From NCBI GenBank assembly GCA_029939385.1, contig JAOZSZ010000117.1:1-5274 (forward strand): a stretch of 5,274 nucleotides of DNA, given 5' to 3'. The first letter of the stretch is position 1. Each line of letters begins with the position of its first letter. Shown piece after piece: positions 1 through 5,274 of this stretch. The DNA is from Pontiella sp. (lineage in GTDB: Bacteria; Verrucomicrobiota; Kiritimatiellia; Kiritimatiellales; Pontiellaceae). Both the position numbers and the translations under genes were made by a program. The notes below the pieces were generated by a model. The model did not search any database. It had not been told where the DNA came from and saw only the letters and a list, made by a program, of their open reading frames with translations.

Positions 1-911
1 CGAGAAAGCAACCTCAGCCTTCATCGGGGCCGGGCGACGCTCAGCCATTACCTGAAATATGGATCGAAGCCTTACAGGGTAAGGCCACCGTTCGCTATAT
101 TGATTTTCAGCTTAATCAACTTAATGTTGCGCTTGAATTAAATGTGATGGGCAGCAACCTCTCTTCGCTAAGGGATCCCCATACTCCATGGGGAGACCTT
201 TCTATTATTGGTTCACTGGGGAATGACCACACCCGTTTTCTTACCGATCTTAAACTGTATCTTGCCCCTGTTATCGACCTGAAATCTTTGTCATTTGATT
301 TTACGGGAAAAATTATGGAAATTGATCCAAGGATCATGGAAGACGCCTACAGTAAATTGGGAATCCATTCTGCACCGTTTGGCCTCGATCCGAAAATATA
401 TGCTCGTGATGGATGGTTTCAAGATTCGTCCATTGCCTTAAATCTTACGGATATTGTTTTCGAAGATAAGTTAGCCGATCGGTTGGGCGGTATGGGTTCC
501 TTGGGTTCACTAAAGTTTTCCGTACCGATCGAAGGTTCACTTCAACACCCCTCGGTGAATATACAGCAGGCGTTGTATGACGCTATGGGCGGTAATGCAA
601 AATCTTTGCTGAAGTCCTTTTTGAAAGGGGTCGTTGCCCCCGAATCTGGGAAAACTGGATCTTCAGAAGAGCTGGCCGATGTTGGGGTTGATGTGCTGAG
701 TGAGCACATAGACCATATAGAGGATAGCGAGACGTTAAAGAAGGTGCTGAAAGATTTGGCAGGCGGGGATTCTTTCGATACAAATGCACCCTCCTCGATT
801 AACTCCGAGGTTCTCATTGATCTTCTGGGGGAACAGATTAAAGAAGTCGAGGAAAATGAAGAGCTTAAGAATGAACTTAAAAATCTAGGGGAATGGTTTT
901 TTAGCCAGTAG
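1..911 (+). CDS. AsmA-like (AsmA/TamB/DUF748-type) envelope protein, C-terminal part, 5' truncated
   Basis: The frame is open from position 3 to the TAG at 909-911, giving 302 visible residues with no start; the true N-terminus lies left of the window. A GTG at 144 is only an internal valine codon, because the coding character continues upstream of it. Visible residues about 27-220 show alternating polar/hydrophobic beta-strand patterns with long asparagine/aspartate turns. They include a segment reading VPIEGSLQHPSVNIQQAL at about 175-192, which matches the 'GtL.dPsv.l..al' pattern near the C-terminus of AsmA-type domains. Family members are inner-membrane-anchored periplasmic proteins, and several (TamB, YhdP, YdbH) are implicated in phospholipid transport to the outer membrane. 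The last ~90 residues are acidic and helical, with two similar 26-residue units (about 230-255 and 273-298). The gene is followed after 8 nt by plsY, so it is probably co-transcribed with lipid genes. The family call is from pattern only; another beta-rich periplasmic protein is possible. Confidence 0.6.
   Translation, partial: RKQPQPSSGPGDAQPLPEIWIEALQGKATVRYIDFQLNQLNVALELNVMGSNLSSLRDPHTPWGDLSIIGSLGNDHTRFLTDLKLYLAPVIDLKSLSFDFTGKIMEIDPRIMEDAYSKLGIHSAPFGLDPKIYARDGWFQDSSIALNLTDIVFEDKLADRLGGMGSLGSLKFSVPIEGSLQHPSVNIQQALYDAMGGNAKSLLKSFLKGVVAPESGKTGSSEELADVGVDVLSEHIDHIEDSETLKKVLKDLAGGDSFDTNAPSSINSEVLIDLLGEQIKEVEENEELKNELKNLGEWFFSQ
690..896 (+). repeat. Tandem 26-residue acidic helical repeat in the AsmA-like C-terminal tail
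   Basis: Two in-frame copies are encoded at 690-767 and 819-896, separated by a 17-residue linker rich in Ser, Asp and Asn. Copy 1 begins DVLSEHIDHIEDSETLKK and copy 2 begins DLLGEQIKEVEENEELKN. Aligned without gaps, about 11 of 26 positions are identical (D, L, E, I, E, E, L, K, L, K, L) and most others are conservative. The pattern predicts paired amphipathic helices. This is a protein-level repeat; the DNA of the two copies has diverged, so it is an old duplication or convergent helix pattern rather than a recent one. Confidence 0.5.
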
Positions 912-919
912 AAAATTAT

Positions 920-1522
920 ATGATAATTACACTTTTAACGATTCTAGCCTATCTGCTCGGAGCCTTGCCATTTGGCCTGTTAGTGGCTCAGTCGCGCGGG
1001 ATTAACATTCGCGAGCAAGGAAGCGGAAATATCGGAGCAACGAATGTTTTTCGTTGTGTCGGAAAAGGCTGGGGCATCTTTACCTTCACGCTTGATGCGC
1101 TCAAAGGATTTATCCCGGCTTTCATTTTTCCGATCGTTGGAAACCTTGCCCCCGAGTGGGGCGCGTTATTTGGTCTGATGGCCATTGTGGGCCATACCTT
1201 TCCGGTCTATCTCAAGTTTAAGGGCGGTAAAGGAGTTGCCACGAGCGCGGGCATGTTGTTGGGGGTGGCTCCACTTGCCGTCGGAATTGGGTTTGTGTGT
1301 TGGATTATTTGTATGGTGATTACGCGCTATGTTTCGCTCTCATCAATTGTGGCGGCGATGGCCGTTACGGTTTCGGTTTGGATTCAGGACAAAGGCTTAG
1401 TCATTAATGTGGCATTAACCCTTCTTGCGGTACTGATTATTTGGCTCCATCGCGCCAACATTGAGCGGTTGCTTAAGGGTACAGAAAATCGATTTGTAAA
1501 AAAGAAAGAGGATCAAGTATGA
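920..1522 (+). CDS. plsY: Acyl-phosphate:glycerol-3-phosphate acyltransferase PlsY
   Basis: This is an integral inner-membrane enzyme that transfers an acyl group from acyl-phosphate (made by PlsX) to the sn-1 position of glycerol-3-phosphate. It forms lysophosphatidate, the first step of phospholipid synthesis. The 200-residue length is typical. All three family motifs are visible. Motif 1 is GSGNIGATNVFR at 34-45, motif 2 is GHTFPVYLKFKGGKGVAT at 91-108, and motif 3 is RANIERLLKGTENR at 178-191. Several hydrophobic segments (about 2-23, 51-74, 80-98, 110-132, 136-153, 157-176) fit a multi-pass protein. The ATG at 920 puts the usual YLLGALPFG opening at residues 11-19, so the start is well placed. 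No strong Shine-Dalgarno sequence is visible before it. Only 8 nt separate it from the upstream stop, suggesting translational coupling. Its TGA overlaps the gpsA ATG. The product supplies the reaction directly after GpsA. Confidence 0.97.
   Translation: MIITLLTILAYLLGALPFGLLVAQSRGINIREQGSGNIGATNVFRCVGKGWGIFTFTLDALKGFIPAFIFPIVGNLAPEWGALFGLMAIVGHTFPVYLKFKGGKGVATSAGMLLGVAPLAVGIGFVCWIICMVITRYVSLSSIVAAMAVTVSVWIQDKGLVINVALTLLAVLIIWLHRANIERLLKGTENRFVKKKEDQV
1507..1512 (+). promoter_or_regulatory. Ribosome binding site of gpsA inside the plsY 3' end
   Basis: AGAGGA lies 6 nt before the gpsA ATG at 1519, within the last lysine/glutamate-rich codons of plsY. It fixes the gpsA start and, with the ATGA overlap, indicates coupled translation of the two lipid genes. 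Confidence 0.7.
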
Positions 1523-2502
1523 AGACAACTGTAATTGGTGACGGGGGTTGGGGAACAGCTCTGGCGATGGTACTCCATCGTAATGGACATGAAGTGACTG
1601 TTTGGGGCCCCTTTTCTGAATATATTGAGGAAATTAGAGTCTCGGGTAAAAATAAAACCTATCTACCCGGAGTTGAAATTCCGGCATCCATCCATTGGAC
1701 GGCCGACCGAGAAGCCGCCGTGAAGGATGCTGATCTTATTGTTTTCGTTGTCCCATCGCGTTTCTATAAGCCGGTTGTTGAAAGTCTAAAACCCTATATT
1801 TCTGAAAATACCCTTTTGTTGAGTGCAACCAAGGGGCTCGACGAGCAAACGTATGAACGAATGAGTGAGGTTGCTGAGCATATTCTCCAGCGCCCTGTAG
1901 CGGTCTTGTCGGGGCCGAGCCATGCCGAAGAAGTGGCGCGTGGCATTCCCTGTGCCGTAGCCATTGCGGCGGTCAATCATGATGTGGCCGAACAGATTCA
2001 ACAGCTTTTTGTGAATGACTCCTTTCGGGTCTATACGTTGTCCGATGTCATTGGGGTTGAGTTGGGCGGCGCACTTAAAAATGTGATTGCCGTTGCCGCA
2101 GGAATCGGAGATGGCATGGGATTTGGCGATAATACAAAGGCCGCACTCATGACGCGGGGTATTGCTGAAATTACTCGGTTAGGGGTCGCCTTGGGAGCCA
2201 AGCCTGAAACCTTTTCGGGGCTCAGCGGAATCGGCGATCTTATGGTGACTTGTATGAGTCGCCATAGCCGCAACCGTGGCGTTGGTGAACGACTCGGAAA
2301 GGGAGAAACCCTAGAAGAGATTATGGCGAGCATGAAGATGGTGGCCGAAGGGATTTGGAATTGTCAGGCCGCCAAGGAACTTGCCGATCGCTTGGGGATT
2401 CCGGTGCCTATTACGGAGCAGGTTAATGCGGTGGTTCATGAAGGCAAAGACCCCCGTCAAGCGGTGATGGATCTCATGGCTCGCGCACCCAAACCGGAAT
2501 AA
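1519..2502 (+). CDS. gpsA: Glycerol-3-phosphate dehydrogenase [NAD(P)+] GpsA
   Basis: This cytoplasmic enzyme reduces dihydroxyacetone phosphate to sn-glycerol-3-phosphate with NAD(P)H, giving the backbone for phospholipids. At 327 residues it is normal length. The N-terminal Rossmann domain has the dinucleotide-binding loop GDGGWGTA at 7-14 and an ATKG motif at 103-106 (Lys105). The substrate region starts with SGPSHAEEVARG at 131-142. The catalytic lysine is Lys187 in ELGGALKNVIA (181-191), followed by the conserved GIGDGMGFGDN stretch (195-205). The C-terminal helical domain has SGIGDL (236-241, Asp240), SRNRGVG (250-256, whose Arg251/Asn252 bind substrate in the family) and AEG (276-278). 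No expected key residue is missing. The ATG is the first codon of the beta strand leading into the nucleotide loop, so the start is secure. It overlaps plsY by four bases (ATGA) and makes the substrate that PlsY uses. Confidence 0.97.
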   Translation: MKTTVIGDGGWGTALAMVLHRNGHEVTVWGPFSEYIEEIRVSGKNKTYLPGVEIPASIHWTADREAAVKDADLIVFVVPSRFYKPVVESLKPYISENTLLLSATKGLDEQTYERMSEVAEHILQRPVAVLSGPSHAEEVARGIPCAVAIAAVNHDVAEQIQQLFVNDSFRVYTLSDVIGVELGGALKNVIAVAAGIGDGMGFGDNTKAALMTRGIAEITRLGVALGAKPETFSGLSGIGDLMVTCMSRHSRNRGVGERLGKGETLEEIMASMKMVAEGIWNCQAAKELADRLGIPVPITEQVNAVVHEGKDPRQAVMDLMARAPKPE

Positions 2503-2510
2503 AAATAGGA

Positions 2511-2516
2511 TATAAT
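2511..2516 (+). promoter_or_regulatory. Possible -10 promoter element before the DUF1015 gene
   Basis: A perfect TATAAT sits in the AT-rich 54-bp gap after gpsA, 40 nt before the next start codon. The expected -35 region (about 2488-2493, CCCAAA) does not match TTGACA and there is no TG extension, so this is a weak call. Read-through from gpsA is the alternative, since no terminator separates the two genes. Confidence 0.35.
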
Positions 2517-2540
2517 TTTAAATATTAAACGGATTAAAAT

Positions 2541-2548
2541 AAGGAAAG
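2541..2548 (+). promoter_or_regulatory. Ribosome binding site of the DUF1015 gene
   Basis: AAGGAAAG ends 8 nt before the ATG at 2557. It is the clear Shine-Dalgarno sequence for this gene and supports that start. Confidence 0.65.
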
Positions 2549-2556
2549 TTTAACAG

Positions 2557-3777
2557 ATGAAAATTAAAGCATTTAAAGCATGGCGTCCGGCGGCGGACAA
2601 AGTAGAAAAAGTAGTATCGGTTCCATACGATGTGGTGGATCGGCGTGGAGCAGCAGAATTGGCGGCGGGGAATCCGGATAGTTTTTTACATGTTGTACGC
2701 GCGGAGATCGATCTCCCTGAAGATACGAATCCCTATAGTGACGCGGTCTATGAACGAGCCAAAGTGAATTTACAACAATTCATGGATGATGGCATTTTGA
2801 TCCGAGAGGAGGAGCCTTCTCTTTATCTATATAGTCAGCAGATGGGCGACCATCTTCAGTTTGGCATTGTGGCCTCTTGTCATATCGAAGACTACGAAAC
2901 GGGAAAGATTAAGATTCACGAAAAAACACGGCGCGTGAAGGAGGAGGATCGCATTCGCTATGTCGATACGCAGAATGCTAACACGGGTCCGGTATTCCTA
3001 GCCTATCGGGATAATGAGAAAATCAATACCATGGTGGATGCCACCCAATTGACGGAGCCGCTCTATAAATTTATAGCGGAAGATGGTGTGGCTCATACGG
3101 TATGGAAATTTTCAGACCCATCGGTGCTTGAAGCGGCCTTTGGTGAAATTCAAGCAACTTATGTTGCCGATGGTCACCATCGTTCGGCTTCCGCGGCCAA
3201 GGTGGGTGCAATCCGCCGTGCGGCCAATCCAAACCATACCGGCGAAGAACCTTATAACTATTTCTTAGCCGTTCTCTTCCCGAAGAGTGAGCTAAAGATT
3301 TTGGCCTATAATCGGGTAATCCTTTCTCTGCTCGGGACCAAAGAAGAATTTTCTCAAGCCTTGGCTGAAAAATTTATCATTGATCAAAATGGGGTTTCAA
3401 GTCCTCGAAAAGCGGGAGAATTTTGCATGTATATCAATGGGCAGTGGAATACACTGACTCCGAAGAACCTTCCGGAAGCTACCGATCCAGTGGCTTCGCT
3501 TGATGTGAGTATCCTTCAAAATGATGTGCTCTCTCCAATCTTAGGGATTACCGATCCTCGTGAAAGCAACGACATTGATTTTGTCGGAGGAATTAAGGGA
3601 ACACAGGAGTTAGAAAAGTGGGTGGATAGCGGGCGTGCTATCGTAGCGTTTTCTATGTATCCAACCTCGATGGAAGAGCTTTTTGCTGTAGCCGATGCCG
3701 GTATGCTTATGCCCCCCAAAAGCACCTGGTTTGAACCTAAACTTCGCTCAGGATTGTTAGTTAATACTCTAGATTAG
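2557..3777 (+). CDS. DUF1015 family protein (COG4198 type), function unknown
   Basis: The 406-residue product has the full layout of the DUF1015 family, a widespread cytoplasmic family without an established biochemical role. Landmarks in order are VPYDVVD at 22-28, a segment with IHEKT at 120-124 followed by a conserved EEDR, ADGHHRSAS at 204-212, LQNDVLSPILGI at 320-331, and the C-terminal signature MPPKSTWFEPKLRSGL at 385-400. The His-rich DGHHR and the HEKT motif look like catalytic or ligand/metal-binding sites, but that is inference. There is no signal peptide or membrane segment. The ATG at 2557 is preceded by AAGGAAAG, and MKIKAFKAWRP is a usual family opening. In many bacteria this family sits beside serine biosynthesis genes (serA, serC); here it follows gpsA, with 54 bp between them, and no ser gene is in the window. 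The TAG stop is at 3775-3777. Family identity is firm; function is not. Confidence 0.92.
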   Translation: MKIKAFKAWRPAADKVEKVVSVPYDVVDRRGAAELAAGNPDSFLHVVRAEIDLPEDTNPYSDAVYERAKVNLQQFMDDGILIREEEPSLYLYSQQMGDHLQFGIVASCHIEDYETGKIKIHEKTRRVKEEDRIRYVDTQNANTGPVFLAYRDNEKINTMVDATQLTEPLYKFIAEDGVAHTVWKFSDPSVLEAAFGEIQATYVADGHHRSASAAKVGAIRRAANPNHTGEEPYNYFLAVLFPKSELKILAYNRVILSLLGTKEEFSQALAEKFIIDQNGVSSPRKAGEFCMYINGQWNTLTPKNLPEATDPVASLDVSILQNDVLSPILGITDPRESNDIDFVGGIKGTQELEKWVDSGRAIVAFSMYPTSMEELFAVADAGMLMPPKSTWFEPKLRSGLLVNTLD

Positions 3778-3790
3778 AGGTTAAATATTT

Positions 3791-3822
3791 TGGGCAGGAA
3801 GGATTTATTTTCTTCCTGTCCA
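3791..3822 (+). terminator. Hairpin after the DUF1015 gene, possible terminator without a U-tract
   Basis: GGGCAGGAAG (3792-3801) pairs with CTTCCTGTCC (3812-3821) through 10 bp including one G-U pair, with an extra T-A pair at 3791/3822 and a T-rich loop. It begins 14 nt after the stop codon, the usual place for a terminator. The sequence after it (ATAATAATAG) lacks the run of T expected for intrinsic termination. It may instead be an mRNA 3'-end stabiliser or a weak terminator. Confidence 0.5.
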
Positions 3823-3935
3823 TAATAATAGTTCCACTCAGTATCCAATAACTATTGAACACGTTCGTTTAATGGGTGGTTTTCAGGCTAATTCATGAAT
3901 AGGAATGGATAGTTGTTGGAAGTCGGAAAAGCATA

Positions 3936-3940
3936 AAAGG
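3936..3940 (+). promoter_or_regulatory. Ribosome binding site of the EF-hand protein gene
   Basis: AAAGG lies 7 nt before the ATG at 3948. It supports this start, which also places a complete signal peptide at the N-terminus. Confidence 0.6.
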
Positions 3941-3947
3941 TAATATT

Positions 3948-4295
3948 ATGAAAAAGTGGTTTATATTAGCACTAATCGTATGTGTTTCGGCGACAGTTCA
4001 TGCAGGTAATGGCGGTGGCGGCGGTGGCGGTGGAAATGGTGGCGGCGGAAATGGCGGCGGTGGCGGAAATCGAGATGGAAAGGGTCAAAGAAGTGAGAAT
4101 GAAGCCAACGAAGACCAAGAAATCTCTAAAAAACAGTTTGTTAAAAGGCAGAGAGAGCAATCCCGGAAAAGAGATACTGAATTTAATAAAACTAAGGCTG
4201 AAGCTCTATTCGATAAAATGGATAAGAATAGTGACGGCGTGCTGACGGGTGATGAAAAACCAAAAAATAGACAAGGTAAGAGAAATAGAAAGTAA
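3948..4295 (+). CDS. Small secreted Gly-rich protein with one EF-hand
   Basis: The 115-residue product starts with a signal peptide: KK at 2-3, a hydrophobic core at about 4-17 and a likely signal peptidase I site after VHA (19). Residues 20-41 are almost only glycine with periodic asparagine, in blocks of 8, 4 and 5 Gly. Residues 42-90 are highly charged and predicted helical. A canonical EF-hand loop, DKNSDGVLTGDE, occupies 92-103, with Asp92, Asn94, Asp96, Thr100 and Glu103 at the ligand positions and Gly97 at the usual turn. This implies Ca2+ binding in the periplasm or outside the cell. The tail (104-115) is strongly basic. Only one EF-hand is visible, whereas such hands usually pair, so dimerisation or a structural role is possible. 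An AAAGG ribosome site precedes the ATG. The gene stands alone, ending 14 nt before a strong terminator. I do not recognise a named family. Confidence 0.8.
   Translation: MKKWFILALIVCVSATVHAGNGGGGGGGGNGGGGNGGGGGNRDGKGQRSENEANEDQEISKKQFVKRQREQSRKRDTEFNKTKAEALFDKMDKNSDGVLTGDEKPKNRQGKRNRK
4011..4070 (+). repeat. Low-complexity GGN-codon tract encoding poly-Gly/Asn
   Basis: About 20 codons are GGC, GGT or GGA, interrupted by AAT. They encode Gly blocks split by Asn within the EF-hand protein. GGC/GGT use is mixed, so it is not a perfect microsatellite, but slippage in steps of three bases is likely to vary its length between strains. The tract is far richer in GC than the flanking sequence. Confidence 0.8.
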
Positions 4296-4309
4296 ACAAT
4301 TCTAATTCC

Positions 4310-4342
4310 AAAAAAAACCCGAGTTAATCTCGGGTTTTTTTT
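4310..4342. terminator. Bidirectional intrinsic terminator between convergent genes
   Basis: A run of eight A (4310-4317), the stem CCCGAG (4318-4323), the loop TTAAT, the stem CTCGGG (4329-4334) and eight T (4335-4342) form a near-symmetrical structure. On both strands a 6-bp GC-rich stem is followed by an eight-T tract. It lies between the EF-hand gene stop (4295) and the stop of the reverse TPR gene (4361), so it can serve both. Confidence 0.93.
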
Positions 4343-4360
4343 GTGCCTTTTTTATTTATG

Positions 4361-5274
4361 TTATTTCTTAGGCTTTTCCAGCGATTTAATCATGAACTGG
4401 AATTCACTCGATTGGCGAAGTTGATCGAATTCAGAACTATTCATATAACCCAGTGCGGAGTTGGGGTCGGAAAGTTGCATCCCGCGTTTAATGGCTATCA
4501 TGGCCTTATCGAGGTGGTTATTTCTGGTTTCTGCTTCAGCCAGTAAAAAGAATAGATTAGGAACATTTGTAATTTTCTGAGTCACCCGTTCGAGGACTTC
4601 AGCCGCCTGTTGCCAGCGTCCGAGTTGGGTAAGGTAAAGCGCAAAGCTATGTAGCGTGTCAATATCCAACGGGCGTATATCTATATAGGTTTCAAAGGCC
4701 TTAATTGCTTCATCTTCTCGTTGCTGTTTTTCATAGAGGAGGGCTAGATTTTTCTGCGGTTCTGCATAAGTTGATTTCATTTCAATGGCTTGTTTTAGAT
4801 ACTCCTCAGCCCGATCGTAGGCTTCAATGCTAATGCAGGCGACTCCAAGATTATTAAGTACACTGGGGGTCAGATCTTCTTTGGGGGCATCTTTCAATGA
4901 AGCGAGTGCGCTTTTAAAATTATTGAGTTGGAAGTAGACCATTCCAAGAGGAATTTTTACGCCCTGAAGATTAGGCAGTATTTCGAGAACATTTTCATAA
5001 TATTCGGCCGCCTCTATGTTTTCACCAATACTCGCTGCTTGTTCGGCAAGAATTAGGTTAAACGCCGCTTTTTTGATCCACGTTGCATTAAATGGTCGGG
5101 CGCCTTCGCCCTCCCATTCTGGACTTCCATAGCTGTTTTCAAAATCAAGTACCCATTGTGATTTGGATGCTAATGAATAGCGTGGAATATATTCTTGGGT
5201 AATAGGTGTGGGAGGGGGGGCTAATGATTGGATTTCTATATATTCGCGTATGACCACCCAAACTAATGAAACAG
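4361..5274 (-). CDS. Membrane-anchored TPR-repeat protein, 5' truncated at the window edge
   Basis: The reverse frame runs from the TAA at 4361-4363 to the right edge with no stop, giving about 303 residues. A GTG at 5257-5255 could be read as a start. However, the five codons before it (V S L V W) are in frame and hydrophobic, and no Shine-Dalgarno sequence precedes it. VSLVWVVI followed by RE therefore looks like the end of a signal anchor or transmembrane helix, with the rest outside the window. A proline-rich linker (APPPTP) follows. Counting from the GTG, helical tetratricopeptide units cover about 64-264. The clearest are 132-165 (LNNLGVA...YDRAEEYLKQAIEM), 166-199 (LALLYEKQ...EAIKAFETYI) and 200-230, with others near 64-95, 98-122 and 233-264. 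The C-terminus (SSEFDQLRQSSEFQFMIKSL) is a common capping end of TPR proteins. TPRs are protein-binding scaffolds; partner and role are not visible. It is convergent with the EF-hand gene. Confidence 0.85.
   Translation of the reverse strand, partial: VSLVWVVIREYIEIQSLAPPPTPITQEYIPRYSLASKSQWVLDFENSYGSPEWEGEGARPFNATWIKKAAFNLILAEQAASIGENIEAAEYYENVLEILPNLQGVKIPLGMVYFQLNNFKSALASLKDAPKEDLTPSVLNNLGVACISIEAYDRAEEYLKQAIEMKSTYAEPQKNLALLYEKQQREDEAIKAFETYIDIRPLDIDTLHSFALYLTQLGRWQQAAEVLERVTQKITNVPNLFFLLAEAETRNNHLDKAMIAIKRGMQLSDPNSALGYMNSSEFDQLRQSSEFQFMIKSLEKPKK

Larger units (their letters stand above)
3778..3947. other. Intergenic region between the DUF1015 gene and the EF-hand gene
   Basis: This 170-bp stretch is AT-rich and encodes no credible ORF. 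It holds a hairpin at 3791-3822 and the ribosome binding site of the next gene at 3936-3940. A TTGAAC at 3855-3860 resembles a -35 element, but no matching -10 lies at 16-18 bp, so I do not call a promoter. One should exist somewhere here if the hairpin stops transcription. Confidence 0.6.

Noticed and set aside
176..194. Short inverted repeat TCCCC...GGGGA around CCATGG
   Set aside because: It is a 5-bp stem inside coding sequence, within what chance allows.
542..817. Antisense ORFs at 542-817 and 583-789
   Set aside because: They lie wholly inside the AsmA-like gene on the other strand, with low-complexity Ser/Pro translations and no recognisable domain.
144..911. GTG at 144 as the start of the AsmA-like gene
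   Set aside because: The same frame is open to position 3 with strand-like coding sequence (RYIDFQLNQLNVALELNV) leading straight into it, and no ribosome site precedes the GTG. The gene is truncated by the window edge.
2031..2333. 100-codon antisense ORF inside gpsA
   Set aside because: It is a shadow of the highly conserved gpsA coding strand, and its Pro/Ser/Ile-rich translation matches no family I know.
3855..3897. TTGAAC as a -35 element for the EF-hand gene
   Set aside because: No -10-like hexamer lies 16-18 bp downstream; the nearest candidate (TAATTC, 3889) is about 28 bp away.
3982..4245. Forward 87-codon ORF overlapping the EF-hand gene in another frame
   Set aside because: Its Met/Ala/Val repeats come from reading the GGN tract out of frame; it lacks a signal peptide and a ribosome site, while the overlapping frame has signal peptide, EF-hand and AAAGG.

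Overview
The window holds six protein genes: five forward genes (one cut by the left edge) and one reverse gene cut by the right edge. There are no rRNA, tRNA, CRISPR or insertion sequences that I can see. An AsmA-like protein and a TPR protein with a hydrophobic N-terminal anchor suggest a diderm (Gram-negative type) bacterium. Acylation of glycerol-3-phosphate by the PlsY route is widespread and does not narrow the phylum. Moderate GC and a small secreted glycine-rich EF-hand protein make me think of the PVC group (for example Kiritimatiellota or Lentisphaerota), but that is an impression, not something the sequence proves.

Positions 1-2502 look like one transcription unit of envelope-lipid genes. 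It begins with the C-terminal 302 residues of an AsmA-like protein, followed after 8 nt by plsY (acyl-phosphate:glycerol-3-phosphate acyltransferase), whose stop overlaps the gpsA start as ATGA (1519-1522). GpsA reduces dihydroxyacetone phosphate to sn-glycerol-3-phosphate and PlsY acylates it to lysophosphatidate, so two consecutive enzymes of phospholipid entry are encoded side by side. The AsmA-like protein may belong to the class proposed to move phospholipids across the periplasm. If so, the unit would pair lipid synthesis with lipid export; that last link is inference.

Positions 2503-3777 contain an AT-rich 54-bp gap with a TATAAT hexamer and a good ribosome binding site, then a full-length DUF1015 family gene of unknown function. 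Positions 3778-3947 are intergenic, with a stable hairpin just after the DUF1015 stop. The hairpin lacks a U-tract.

Positions 3948-4295 encode a 115-residue secreted protein made of a signal peptide, a Gly/Asn-rich run, a charged helix-like stretch, one canonical EF-hand loop and a basic tail. A symmetrical A8-stem-T8 hairpin (4310-4342) separates it from the convergent reverse gene. That gene (4361 to beyond 5274) encodes a membrane-anchored TPR protein. Its reading frame stays open to the right edge, so an apparent GTG start at 5257 is probably internal.

Most of the window is ordinary housekeeping and envelope sequence. I found no convincing new multi-gene system. The points most worth a second look are the lipid synthesis/AsmA linkage, a tandem repeat in the AsmA-like tail, the small Gly-rich EF-hand protein, and the DUF1015 gene with its AT-rich promoter-like gap.
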